From Firmicutes bacterium HGW-Firmicutes-21 (GTDB lineage: Bacteria; Bacillota; Clostridia; Oscillospirales; CAG-382), in assembly GCA_002841455.1 (NCBI GenBank), contig PGZT01000016.1:1-34051 (forward strand): a stretch of DNA of 34,051 nt, written 5' to 3'. Both the position numbers and the translations under genes were made by a program. Below are positions 8,228 to 15,433 of the stretch, piece by piece (positions within the stretch are counted from its first letter, which is position 1; each line of letters opens with the position of its first letter). A model generated the notes under the pieces. The model saw only the letters and a program-made list of their open reading frames with translations, had not been told where the DNA came from and did no database searches.

Positions 8228-9160
8228 ATGGATGGGATTTTTATAAAAAAAGAAAAGGTTGATTTTCTGACCGAGGACAGTAAAAGCGATCTTTTCCTAC
8301 TGCTGGAGCGTAATGATTTGGAAATAATGCTCCAGACAGTTCATAAGGATTCCTTGATATGGATAACACCGACTGCCGAAAAAGAGATGACCGAGTTTTT
8401 TTACATAATTAACGGAAGTCTTTCCTTGGAATTTGATGACGAGACAATCACCCTTAACGAGAACGACTGTTTTTATACAAGCGACCTTAAGGGGAAGGTG
8501 CTTTTAAAGAGCAATACCGACCTAAAGATTCTGTATGTTGCAACCGATCCGGTCTTTCGCTATTTGGATAATTTTTACGAAGAGCTTAATTATTTACTTG
8601 ATAAAATTACCGAGAAGGACGAGTACACAAAGAATCACTGTAAAAGAGTTGCCGATTATTGCTTGTTTATCTCTCAAAAATTAAAATGTACGGAAACAAT
8701 TCTTGATAATATAGTGGTGGCGAGCTTGTTCCATGATGTAGGTAAATGCTTTATAGCAGATGAAATTCTACAGAAAAACGGTCGTCTCACAAAGGAAGAG
8801 TTCAAGGAAATTTATAAACACCCTACGCATACAAAGAAATTGCTCTCGGGTAAGTTTTCGGATGATGTTACAGCCATCGCTTACGAGCATCATGAAAGAC
8901 TGGACGGTTCGGGTTACCCGTGCGGACTCAAGGGCGAACAAATATCGCTTTCTGCGAGGATTATAGCGGTAGCCGACAGCTTTGATGCTATGACAACCAA
9001 GCGTCCGTACAATACACCGAAGACCTTTGCAGAAGCAGCAAATGAACTTTTTTCACTCTGTGATAAGTATGACATTACCGTTACAACGGCTTTGAAGGAA
9101 TTAGTGGACAGTGGAGAGCTTATTCGGATGTTAAATGAGGTTACGAATGACGGGTTATGA
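8228..9160 (+). CDS. Cupin-HD-GYP protein, probable cyclic-di-GMP phosphodiesterase
   Basis: 310 residues. Residues about 45-107 form a small cupin-like beta barrel (EFFYIINGSLSLEFDDETITL, then NENDCFYTS). Residues about 115-290 are an HD-GYP domain: H137 in NHCKRV, H169-D170 in LFHDVGK, H198 in YKHPTHT, H221-H222-E223, then DGSGYP (226-231), and D250 in IAVADSFDAMTTKRPY. HD-GYP enzymes hydrolyse c-di-GMP, usually to pGpG or GMP. No membrane segment is seen, so it is cytoplasmic; the cupin may sense a small ligand or metal. The gene lies in an operon read through a c-di-GMP riboswitch, so the enzyme may be controlled by its own substrate. Activity is inferred from the motifs. Confidence 0.88.
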   Translation: MDGIFIKKEKVDFLTEDSKSDLFLLLERNDLEIMLQTVHKDSLIWITPTAEKEMTEFFYIINGSLSLEFDDETITLNENDCFYTSDLKGKVLLKSNTDLKILYVATDPVFRYLDNFYEELNYLLDKITEKDEYTKNHCKRVADYCLFISQKLKCTETILDNIVVASLFHDVGKCFIADEILQKNGRLTKEEFKEIYKHPTHTKKLLSGKFSDDVTAIAYEHHERLDGSGYPCGLKGEQISLSARIIAVADSFDAMTTKRPYNTPKTFAEAANELFSLCDKYDITVTTALKELVDSGELIRMLNEVTNDGL

Positions 9161-9587
9161 GAAGTATGAGTACTGGCTGACGCTATCTCGGTATGACATA
9201 GAAACGGCAAAAATTCTTTTAGACGCAAAAAGATATTCATATATTCCTGTTTTATGCCAGCAGTCTTTGGAGCGTATGCTGAAGGGAATGTTCGTCTGTC
9301 ATACGGGAAAAGAAGCATCTAAAACACACAACATTCCGTACTTGGCAAATAAGCTGGCGGAAAATACAGCGTTTATTTCAACCGAAGCGGGTAAGCGTTT
9401 TATAAAGGAAAAGGAAGTTTACGACGATTTCATGGTAGACCTGATGTTTTATTACATGAGCGATTATCCTTTTTCCTATAAAAAGTTCTCGGATCGATTT
9501 ATCGAAGAGAATGTTGCAACCGGACTGTACAACAATACACTAAAGCTACTCAGTTGGCTGGAAGGTTTTCAAATAGGATTAAAATAA
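9147..9587 (+). CDS. HEPN-domain protein
   Basis: 146 residues from the ATG at 9147, chosen because GAGG at 9137-9140 is spaced 6 bases from it; an in-frame ATG at 9135 has no such site. It overlaps the HD-GYP stop by 14 bases, so it is translationally coupled. The sequence fits the HEPN four-helix family: ARYDIETAKILL-type first helix (SRYDIETAKILLDAKRY), then CQQSLERMLKGMF and THNIPYLANKL, and a C-terminal YYMSDYPFSYKKF that resembles the Y-P segment of NTase-linked HEPN proteins. The RNase motif R-x4-6-H of HEPN toxins is not seen, so a nuclease role is doubtful. It probably partners the MNT protein at 7885. Confidence 0.82.
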   Translation: MTGYEKYEYWLTLSRYDIETAKILLDAKRYSYIPVLCQQSLERMLKGMFVCHTGKEASKTHNIPYLANKLAENTAFISTEAGKRFIKEKEVYDDFMVDLMFYYMSDYPFSYKKFSDRFIEENVATGLYNNTLKLLSWLEGFQIGLK

Positions 9588-9616
9588 AGACAATAGAACA
9601 ATAGATTTAATATAAT
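9587..9616 (+). promoter_or_regulatory. Promoter of the Tad operon
   Basis: TATAAT at 9611-9616 with a weaker AAGACA 18 bases upstream (9587-9592). It starts right at the HEPN stop codon and predicts a transcript beginning at the second riboswitch. No terminator is visible between the HEPN gene and this point, so read-through from the first operon is possible. Confidence 0.6.
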
Positions 9617-9621
9617 AACTT

Positions 9622-9708
9622 CCCGATAATGGTAAACTTATTGAAAAATAAGGGCACAAAGCTATAGGGCCTAAGGATAAGAAATTATCTATGGCAGCCT
9701 GGCCACCG
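9622..9708 (+). promoter_or_regulatory. Cyclic-di-GMP-I (GEMM) riboswitch 2, aptamer
   Basis: GEMM blocks in order: ATAATGGTAAACT, a perfect P2 stem CTTATT/AATAAG (9637-9642 with 9647-9652) with a GAAA tetraloop, GGCACAAAGC, GGGCCTAAGGA, and CTATGGCAGCCTGGCCACCG. The Vc2 G20 equivalent is G9632 and the C92 equivalent is about C9707, again predicting c-di-GMP. The core is slightly more divergent than riboswitch 1 (GGCAC instead of GACGC). It precedes the whole Tad operon. Confidence 0.9.
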
Positions 9709-9735
9709 AATGAAGATAAGGTTTGTTATTTTACA

Positions 9736-9796
9736 GCGTTAACAACTAACGCAGCCGGCTTTTCCCTCAAGGGATAAGACTCGTTGCCGCCGATGT
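9736..9796 (+). other. Structured spacer between riboswitch 2 and its terminator
   Basis: About 105 bases separate the aptamer from the terminator. They include a perfect GCGTTA/TAACGC hairpin (9736-9741 with 9747-9752) and a TCCC-TCAA-GGGA hairpin (9763-9774) nested inside a possible CGGC/GCCG pairing (9756-9759 with 9786-9789). This is more structure than a plain linker needs; its role is unknown. Confidence 0.45.
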
Positions 9797-9814
9797 TAAT
9801 ATGTACTATACATT

Positions 9815-9850
9815 GACCGTATTCCATTATCGTTGGAATACGGTCTTTTT
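9815..9850 (+). terminator. Riboswitch 2 intrinsic terminator
   Basis: A perfect 12-bp stem (9815-9826 with 9834-9845), a 7-base loop and five Ts. It lies 38 bases before the prepilin peptidase start and would block the whole Tad operon when formed. Confidence 0.88.
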
Positions 9851-9887
9851 GCATTTTCAATATTTCAAATCGGGGGAGGCGAGAAAA

Positions 9888-10514
9888 ATGTGGATTCTTA
9901 TGATTTTATGCGGAGCCTTGGCAGGGTACCTAAGTCTGTTGCTCAGTAAAAAGCTCATTATAGCAAGAAAAGGAGAAATACCACAAAAGGGGCTTGTAAC
10001 AGGGAAATATGCTCCGCTGTTCTGGGTAACTCTCGGTTCCGCCGGTTTTGGACTGATACAATTATTCGATGCAGGATTACTTAGGAATGCCGAATATGCG
10101 GTTGTATATCTGATTTGCCTTTGTATAGGTGCGGTAGATTTTACAATAAGAAAAATACCGAATTCACTTCTTTTAGCACTAATCGCAAACAGAACTTTGT
10201 TTCTTGCTCTGAATTTTTCAAAAGATGAATTAAAACTCAGCCTATGGGGCTTTGGTGCAGCTGTTGTAATTTTTATGCTCCCTTCGTTATTAAAAATTAA
10301 TGTAGGCGCAGGCGATATTAAGCTCGCTGCGATAACCGGTTTTTACCTTGGTGTAAACGGCTTTTTACAGGCTATGATTATAATGGCGGTAACAATTACC
10401 ATATACGGATTTTACCTAATGATAAGAAGGATTGGGAACCTAAGGTCAAAAACGGCGATGGGACCGTATCTTGTATTCGGTATGTTCTGCTCTATGCTTT
10501 TTCCCGTTATATAA
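9888..10514 (+). CDS. tadV: Prepilin peptidase of the Tad system (TadV/CpaA-like)
   Basis: 208 residues from the ATG at 9888, which has a strong GGGGGAGGCGAG site; an in-frame ATG at 9801 is rejected because the reading frame there runs through the terminator hairpin. This is an aspartic membrane peptidase of the type 4 prepilin family (A24). The two catalytic aspartates are D84 in GAVDFTIRKIPN and D143 in GAGDIKLA. About six membrane helices are expected, and the N-terminal methylase domain of larger PilD enzymes is absent, as usual in Tad loci. It should cleave the Flp prepilin and the TadE-like pseudopilins. Confidence 0.92.
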   Translation: MWILMILCGALAGYLSLLLSKKLIIARKGEIPQKGLVTGKYAPLFWVTLGSAGFGLIQLFDAGLLRNAEYAVVYLICLCIGAVDFTIRKIPNSLLLALIANRTLFLALNFSKDELKLSLWGFGAAVVIFMLPSLLKINVGAGDIKLAAITGFYLGVNGFLQAMIIMAVTITIYGFYLMIRRIGNLRSKTAMGPYLVFGMFCSMLFPVI

Positions 10515-10597
10515 AATAATCGTAAGATACCTTGCGTATAGCAAGACACCTTGCGTTTAAATAAAATAGACAAAAAAATATTATGGAGGAAGAAAAA

Positions 10598-10768
10598 ATG
10601 ACAAACATGATTAACTTTATGAAGGACGAAGACGGACAGGGAATGGTAGAGTACGGCTTGATTATCGGGCTTATAGCTATTGTTGTTGTAGGCGCACTTG
10701 TGCTCCTCGGACCGAAGATCAAGGAGCTATTCGACGGTGTGGAAAGTACTCTTCCGACGATGGAATAA
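10598..10768 (+). CDS. flp: Flp-type pilin
   Basis: 56 residues from the ATG at 10598, with GGAGG (10585-10589) 8 bases upstream; an ATG at 10583 is part of that site. The Flp motif is plain: cleavage is expected at DEDG|QGMVEYGLI, leaving Glu at +5 and Tyr at +6, followed by about 20 hydrophobic residues (IIGLIAIVVVGALVLLG) and a short C-terminal tail. It is the major subunit of the thin bundle-forming Tad pilus. It is the only Flp gene in the window. Confidence 0.93.
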   Translation: MTNMINFMKDEDGQGMVEYGLIIGLIAIVVVGALVLLGPKIKELFDGVESTLPTME

Positions 10769-10785
10769 CCATTCGCAAGCGATGC

Positions 10786-10808
10786 GGGGGTGCGTAAAAA
10801 ACACCCCC
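10786..10808 (+). other. Perfect hairpin between flp and tadE
   Basis: GGGGGTG (10786-10792) pairs perfectly with CACCCCC (10802-10808) around a 9-base loop. No T-run follows, so it is not a typical terminator. It may protect the flp mRNA 3' end or act as a processing site, giving more pilin than machine protein. Confidence 0.6.
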
Positions 10809-10849
10809 AAAAAGCTCAACACTTACTCAAACAAGAAAGGGTGGCAAAA

Positions 10850-11257
10850 TTGAAGGATTTTATAAAAAGCGAAGATGGTCAGGCAGTAGTCGAGTTTGCG
10901 ATAATAGCTCCGATTTTGTTGCTGATTCTTTGTGCAATAATTGATTTCGGCTGGATATTCTCCGCACAGATAGCAACAAACAACTGCGCGAGAGAGGGAG
11001 CAAGGTTCGCTTCCACAAGCACGGATTACGCTAACGCATCGTACAACACCTCGTTAAAGGTAAAAAGCGTTGCTAATGACTTGATAAAGCAAAACCTTTC
11101 AACAGAAGTGAGGTTTACTAATACACAAGCTCCCAGAAACGGTGATGTAACCGTAAATGTAACAAGCGAGGTAAAAACGCTTACAATTGTAGCAAATACC
11201 GTTTTTGGCGGCAGTACAATGAACCTAACCTCAAGCGTTACAATGAAGGTCGGATAG
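10850..11257 (+). CDS. tadE: TadE-like pseudopilin
   Basis: About 135 residues if translation starts at the TTG at 10850, preceded by AAAGGGTGG. An upstream GTG at 10790 is in frame but lies inside the flp-tadE hairpin and would add a Lys/Gln-rich leader with no good ribosome binding site. The N-terminus SEDGQAVVEFAIIAPILLLI is prepilin-like (cleavage after the Gly, Glu at +5) and a membrane helix follows, then FGWIFSAQIATNNCAREGAR, typical of TadE. TadE proteins are minor pseudopilins processed by the TadV peptidase and needed for pilus assembly. Confidence 0.85.
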   Translation: MKDFIKSEDGQAVVEFAIIAPILLLILCAIIDFGWIFSAQIATNNCAREGARFASTSTDYANASYNTSLKVKSVANDLIKQNLSTEVRFTNTQAPRNGDVTVNVTSEVKTLTIVANTVFGGSTMNLTSSVTMKVG

Positions 11258-11270
11258 GCAGGGTATCCAT

Positions 11271-12230
11271 ATGAAAAGATTATTTAGGGAAGAGCAGGGC
11301 GCAAGCGCTATAATAATTGCATTTGCAATGACATTAATACTAACGGTTTCCGCTTTAGCTATAGATATCGGAGCTGCTTATGTCGAAGTATCGAACGCAC
11401 AAAATGCAGCCGATGCAATCGCTATGTCCGTAGGTATGTATCTGCCTGTTAAGCAGGATGACGAGCAAAAAAAGACGCTGATAATTAATAAGGCGATTGA
11501 ATACTCAATAAAAAACAAGGTCGACGGTTTTAAAGCAAGCGATGTCACCTTCGGTGATTTGAAAAACGGAAAATACACTTCGGTAACCCTCAGTGTTTCT
11601 AAAATAAGCATAACAAGGCTTGCGGGTATTGTTGGTGTTGATAGTATAAATATAGTAAAAACAGCAACCGTGGCAGCGGTTCCCACCGGTGAAATCAACG
11701 GTGCCGTACCCATGGGAATAAACGAAGCTGCATATAACCACGTAATGGAAACAGGGGAAAACGAGCATATAAGGCTAAAGGTTGGCGGCGGTTCGGGAGA
11801 TACCGGTTTTTACGGGTTCTTGGTTTTAGACGATTCTAATGGTAACGCGAATGTATTAGAGCAGTGGTTTAAATTTGGTTATCCCGGAGCAAACAGTGTC
11901 GGGGAAATTCTACCCGTTGCGACAGGTAATAAAACAAGTGTCGCAAAAAACGGTTCAACTTACCGATTATCGCAATGCACTCATTATGCGGGACAGGGTG
12001 GCTGCACACCCGAGCATTATGAAGAAGAATGTCCTAAAATAATTCGTGTTTTGATTTACCGCATGGTAGATAGCAGGACAGTCGAGGTTATCGGCTTTGC
12101 GGCATTTTTATTGGAATATACAAGCGCAGACGATGAAATACAGGGTACTTTTTTAGGAGTTAATACAGGGTATACCGATAAAATTTCCGACAAGGATTTT
12201 GGAACATATACATACCGATTGACGGGATAA
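11271..12230 (+). CDS. TadG-like pilus assembly protein
   Basis: 319 residues. The N-terminus EEQGASAIIIAFAMTLILTV and the following ALAIDIGAAYVEVSNAQNAA are the classic TadG/TadE-like leader: a membrane anchor and a helix ending in an Ala-rich DIG motif. The rest is an extracytoplasmic beta-rich domain with four cysteines clustered near CTHYAGQGGCTPEHYEEEC, perhaps a disulfide knot or metal site. It lacks the Glu at +5 of a true pilin. It starts 14 bases after tadE. Confidence 0.82.
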   Translation: MKRLFREEQGASAIIIAFAMTLILTVSALAIDIGAAYVEVSNAQNAADAIAMSVGMYLPVKQDDEQKKTLIINKAIEYSIKNKVDGFKASDVTFGDLKNGKYTSVTLSVSKISITRLAGIVGVDSINIVKTATVAAVPTGEINGAVPMGINEAAYNHVMETGENEHIRLKVGGGSGDTGFYGFLVLDDSNGNANVLEQWFKFGYPGANSVGEILPVATGNKTSVAKNGSTYRLSQCTHYAGQGGCTPEHYEEECPKIIRVLIYRMVDSRTVEVIGFAAFLLEYTSADDEIQGTFLGVNTGYTDKISDKDFGTYTYRLTG

Positions 12231-12242
12231 GGACACGGCGTT

Positions 12243-12926
12243 ATGAAAAAGATTTATTTGATCGCTACAATTGTTGCAATAATAACCGGATTGGCTGTGT
12301 TTCTTTTTGCAACCGAATTGCAAAACGAGAAGAACCGAGCCGGACAGGAGAGTATGATTGAGGTTGTTGTAGCGGCAACGGATATTCCTCAAAACACAAC
12401 AATAACCGCAGATATGCTCACAACGGTGTTTTTCCCCGATAATACGATTCCTAAAACGGTAATAACCAATACAGCTTCTCTTGTTGGTAAAATTGCAAGA
12501 TATCCCGTCAGTAAGGGAGAGCAGTTTCTGTCGGGCAAGGTAATGGTTATCGGAGACGAGAAAAACGATGAACTCGCCGAAAGAATTAAAGAGGGCTACC
12601 GTGCTTTTACGCTATCTGTCAGTAATGACAACGGTATTTCCGGGTATCTGAGAGTCGGAGATAAAATTGATATTATTGTTACCAAACAAATAGACGAAGT
12701 CTCAACGACAACATATTGCTTACAGGATATTACGATCATCGCAGTCGGTAATGCAACAATCGCAAAGGGCATTTTAACTCCACCTATTGATTATGGAAAC
12801 ATAACCCTTGAGATCCCAGCGGTGGACTGTCTTATTCTGCAGCATGATTTATTGAACGGTATTATTAGAGTTGTTTTAAGAGGCTTTGGCGATGACGAAG
12901 TAATAACCACGCCAGTAATCCAGTAA
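12243..12926 (+). CDS. cpaB: CpaB/RcpC-like pilus assembly protein (SAF domain)
   Basis: 227 residues. One N-terminal membrane helix (about 4-24) is followed by a SAF domain (about 38-100, VVVAATDIPQNTTITADMLT, then YPVSKGEQF) and the CpaB/RcpC C-terminal region (YRAFTLSVSNDNGISGYLRVGDKIDII, visible as RVGDKIDIIVTKQ). In diderms CpaB works with the secretin; here no secretin gene exists, so the protein probably works at the outer face of a single membrane or in the peptidoglycan layer. It lies 13 bases after the TadG-like gene. Confidence 0.9.
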   Translation: MKKIYLIATIVAIITGLAVFLFATELQNEKNRAGQESMIEVVVAATDIPQNTTITADMLTTVFFPDNTIPKTVITNTASLVGKIARYPVSKGEQFLSGKVMVIGDEKNDELAERIKEGYRAFTLSVSNDNGISGYLRVGDKIDIIVTKQIDEVSTTTYCLQDITIIAVGNATIAKGILTPPIDYGNITLEIPAVDCLILQHDLLNGIIRVVLRGFGDDEVITTPVIQ

Positions 12927-12959
12927 AAAACGGTAGAATTTCCGCTAACAGATAGAGGT

Positions 12960-14090
12960 ATGGTTACAATAATGGAAAAATTAAAGGTTGTTGTTGTCTC
13001 AAACGATATAGATGCAAAAATAAATATAAAAAATCTACTTAATGACGAGAGTATTGCCATATCCGGTTTCCTGGAATATGACAGTATGACTAATCTTAAG
13101 ATTTTCGGTTACAACCCTGATGTAGCTATTCTGATTTATGACCGCAGGGAGGGGCAGATATATGAAATCGCCGCTCAGGTTTATGAACAGCTGCAGGGTA
13201 CAAGCGTTATATTACTGTCTGAGGATATTGATATAGACATACTAAAAAAAGCAATGCAGCATGGCGTAAAACAGGTATTGCCCTTAAAAACCACCTCACA
13301 GGAATTAAAAGAGGCGGTTTATAAGTCGTATAATCTCGAAAAAAAGAGATTAAGCGACAATGCCGCTTGCAAGAATACAAGATCAAAAGTTATATGCTTT
13401 TTTGGAGGAAAGGGCGGAACGGGTAAAACAACCATAGCGGTAAATACCGCGGTTCAACTTGCTCTTTCAGGAAAGAAAACCGTTATAATAGATGCCGATT
13501 TACAATTCGGTGATGTTACGGTTTTATTAGACCTCGACCCCAAGGATACCATATACGAGCTTTCCAGAGAAAAAGGCGACATGAGCATTGATGTGGTAAA
13601 GAGTATGCTCTCCCTTCACAGCAGCGGACTGGATGTACTTGCCGCACCAAAAAGTCCGGAGCTGAGCGAGTATATAAACGAAAAGACGCTTGAAATGATT
13701 ATTAATACTATACGACCATATTATGAGTATATAATAGTGGATTTGCCCCCCGGCTTTAACGACACAACCATAGCTGTCATAGAAAACAGCGATATTGTTA
13801 ATTTAGTCGCCAGTGTGGATATAGTCGCTTTACGGAACGCAAAAATATGTTTTGGCATTCTGGAAGCTCTAAGGCAGAGGGATAAGATAGCGCTGATACT
13901 TAACAAATCCGCAGACGGTATTATCGAAAAGAAGGATTTTGAGACCATTCTTAACCTTGAAACAAGGATTTGTTTGCCCGATGACACTAAAACAGTGCTT
14001 GCAAGTCTTAATAAGGGAATACCTTTTATTATGGGTATGCCGAAATCAACAATATCAAAGCTGATTCAAGCATATGTTAAAACATTATAA
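12960..14090 (+). CDS. tadZ: TadZ/CpaE-like MinD-family ATPase
   Basis: 376 residues. The N-terminal about 120 residues resemble an atypical receiver domain (KVVVVSNDIDAKINIKNLL ... VAILIYDRREG) lacking a standard phospho-acceptor pocket. The rest is a MinD/ParA-type ATPase with deviant Walker A GGKGGTGKTT, switch VIIDADLQFGDV and Walker B YIIVDLPPGF. TadZ proteins sit at the pole and help place the pilus machine. The start is uncertain: the ATG at 12960 has GAGG only one base away, while the ATG at 12972 is 13 bases from it. Confidence 0.88.
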   Translation: MVTIMEKLKVVVVSNDIDAKINIKNLLNDESIAISGFLEYDSMTNLKIFGYNPDVAILIYDRREGQIYEIAAQVYEQLQGTSVILLSEDIDIDILKKAMQHGVKQVLPLKTTSQELKEAVYKSYNLEKKRLSDNAACKNTRSKVICFFGGKGGTGKTTIAVNTAVQLALSGKKTVIIDADLQFGDVTVLLDLDPKDTIYELSREKGDMSIDVVKSMLSLHSSGLDVLAAPKSPELSEYINEKTLEMIINTIRPYYEYIIVDLPPGFNDTTIAVIENSDIVNLVASVDIVALRNAKICFGILEALRQRDKIALILNKSADGIIEKKDFETILNLETRICLPDDTKTVLASLNKGIPFIMGMPKSTISKLIQAYVKTL

Positions 14091-14113
14091 CAGCACAGAT
14101 ACGGAAGGTTGAT

Positions 14114-15433
14114 ATGGGATTACTCGACAGAATCGAAAAGAACAAAAATATAGACGGTGAACAGACTAATGATAACAAGCCTGTTGTCGATGAATTCTTA
14201 GAGATAAAACGCAAGATACACTCCCGTGTTATCGATGAGATTAATAAAAAAGAACAAAAGGATATTAATGATACATATGTAAGAAAAATTATAACCAAAG
14301 CGGTTGAGGAGGACGGCAGCGACGCGGGTAAAACAGAGAGAGCAAAAATAACCGAGGATATTTATAACGATATTATGGGCTACGGTCCGATCGAGGAGCT
14401 GTTAAAGGATCCCGATGTATCGGAAATTATGGTCAATGGTCCCAATAAAATATTCATAGAAAAAAGCGGTAAAATATTTCTATCACCGATGCGCTTCAGA
14501 AACGACGAGCATGTATTGAATGTAATAGACCGTATCGTTTCTCAGGTCGGAAGGCATATAGACGAAGCAAGCCCGATGGTGGACGCAAGACTTAAGGACG
14601 GCTCGCGGGTTAACGCAATAATTCCTCCGATTTCCCTGGTAGGACCGATTCTGACCATAAGAAAATTCTCGAAAAAACGAATTACTCATAATCAGCTTGT
14701 TGACTGGGGCTCCGCTACACCGAAAATGCTTTCGTTTTTAGAAGCTTGCGTTAGAGGAAAGCTGAATATCATCGTCGCAGGCGGAACGGGTAGCGGTAAG
14801 ACAACACTTTTAAATGTACTCTCATCCTTTATCCCGTCAGATGAAAGAATAGTAACGATTGAGGATGCCGCAGAGCTGCAGCTTCATCAGGAGCATTTGA
14901 TTACACTTGAGAGTCGCCCCGCAAACTTAGAGGGCAGCGGACAGATAAGTATAAGAAATTTAGTAAAAAACGCACTCAGAATGAGACCGGACAGGATTAT
15001 CGTCGGCGAGGTTCGTTCAGGTGAGGCACTTGATATGCTCCAGGCTATGAATACGGGACATGACGGCTCGCTCACCACAACCCACGCAAACAGCCCAAGG
15101 GACACACTCGCCAGACTCGAAACCATGGTTATGATGGCGGGAATGGAGCTTCCGCTTAAAGCGATAAGGGAGCAGGTATGCTCGGCGGTTGATATAATAG
15201 TTCAGCAGTCAAGGCTTCAGGACGGAAGCCGTAAGATAATAAATATAACCGAAATAACGGGCATGGAATCGGATATGGTCAGTATGCAGGATATTTTTGT
15301 TTACGAAACAAGAGGGGAACGGGATAATGTCGGCAGGTTTAAAGGTGAGTTCCGTGCAACCGGAATAAAGCCGAAATGTCTCGATAAAATTATCGGAAAC
15401 GGGGTATCGGTAAGCAATGAATGGTTTCGTTAG
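14114..15433 (+). CDS. tadA: TadA/CpaF-type pilus assembly ATPase
   Basis: 439 residues, a full-length secretion-superfamily hexameric ATPase that powers Flp pilus assembly. The N-terminal helical region is followed by the conserved DARLKDGSRVNAIIPP, Walker A GGTGSGKT (223-230), the Asp box IEDAAELQL, Walker B RPDRIIVGEVRSGEALDML and the His box TGHDGSLTTTHAN. The C-terminal end overlaps tadB by 17 bases, so translation is coupled. Confidence 0.95.
   Translation: MGLLDRIEKNKNIDGEQTNDNKPVVDEFLEIKRKIHSRVIDEINKKEQKDINDTYVRKIITKAVEEDGSDAGKTERAKITEDIYNDIMGYGPIEELLKDPDVSEIMVNGPNKIFIEKSGKIFLSPMRFRNDEHVLNVIDRIVSQVGRHIDEASPMVDARLKDGSRVNAIIPPISLVGPILTIRKFSKKRITHNQLVDWGSATPKMLSFLEACVRGKLNIIVAGGTGSGKTTLLNVLSSFIPSDERIVTIEDAAELQLHQEHLITLESRPANLEGSGQISIRNLVKNALRMRPDRIIVGEVRSGEALDMLQAMNTGHDGSLTTTHANSPRDTLARLETMVMMAGMELPLKAIREQVCSAVDIIVQQSRLQDGSRKIINITEITGMESDMVSMQDIFVYETRGERDNVGRFKGEFRATGIKPKCLDKIIGNGVSVSNEWFR

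Noticed and set aside
8914-9318. Minus-strand reading frame of 134 codons opposite the HD-GYP and HEPN genes
   Set aside because: Shadow of the real genes: no recognisable domain and no start signals. Similar long frames opposite ychF, the GHL10 gene and the murI/ddl genes were rejected for the same reason.
7885-9587. Classical MNT/HEPN toxin-antitoxin pair
   Set aside because: The genes are not adjacent and the HEPN protein lacks the R-x4-6-H RNase motif, so a toxin call is not supported.
7277-9708. cGAMP-type GEMM variants
   Set aside because: Both aptamers have G at the ligand-reading position (7287 and 9632); cGAMP variants carry A.
9801-9887. Longer prepilin peptidase start at the ATG at 9801
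   Set aside because: The stretch encodes the riboswitch terminator stem, has no ribosome binding site and adds non-family residues. The ATG at 9888 has a strong site.
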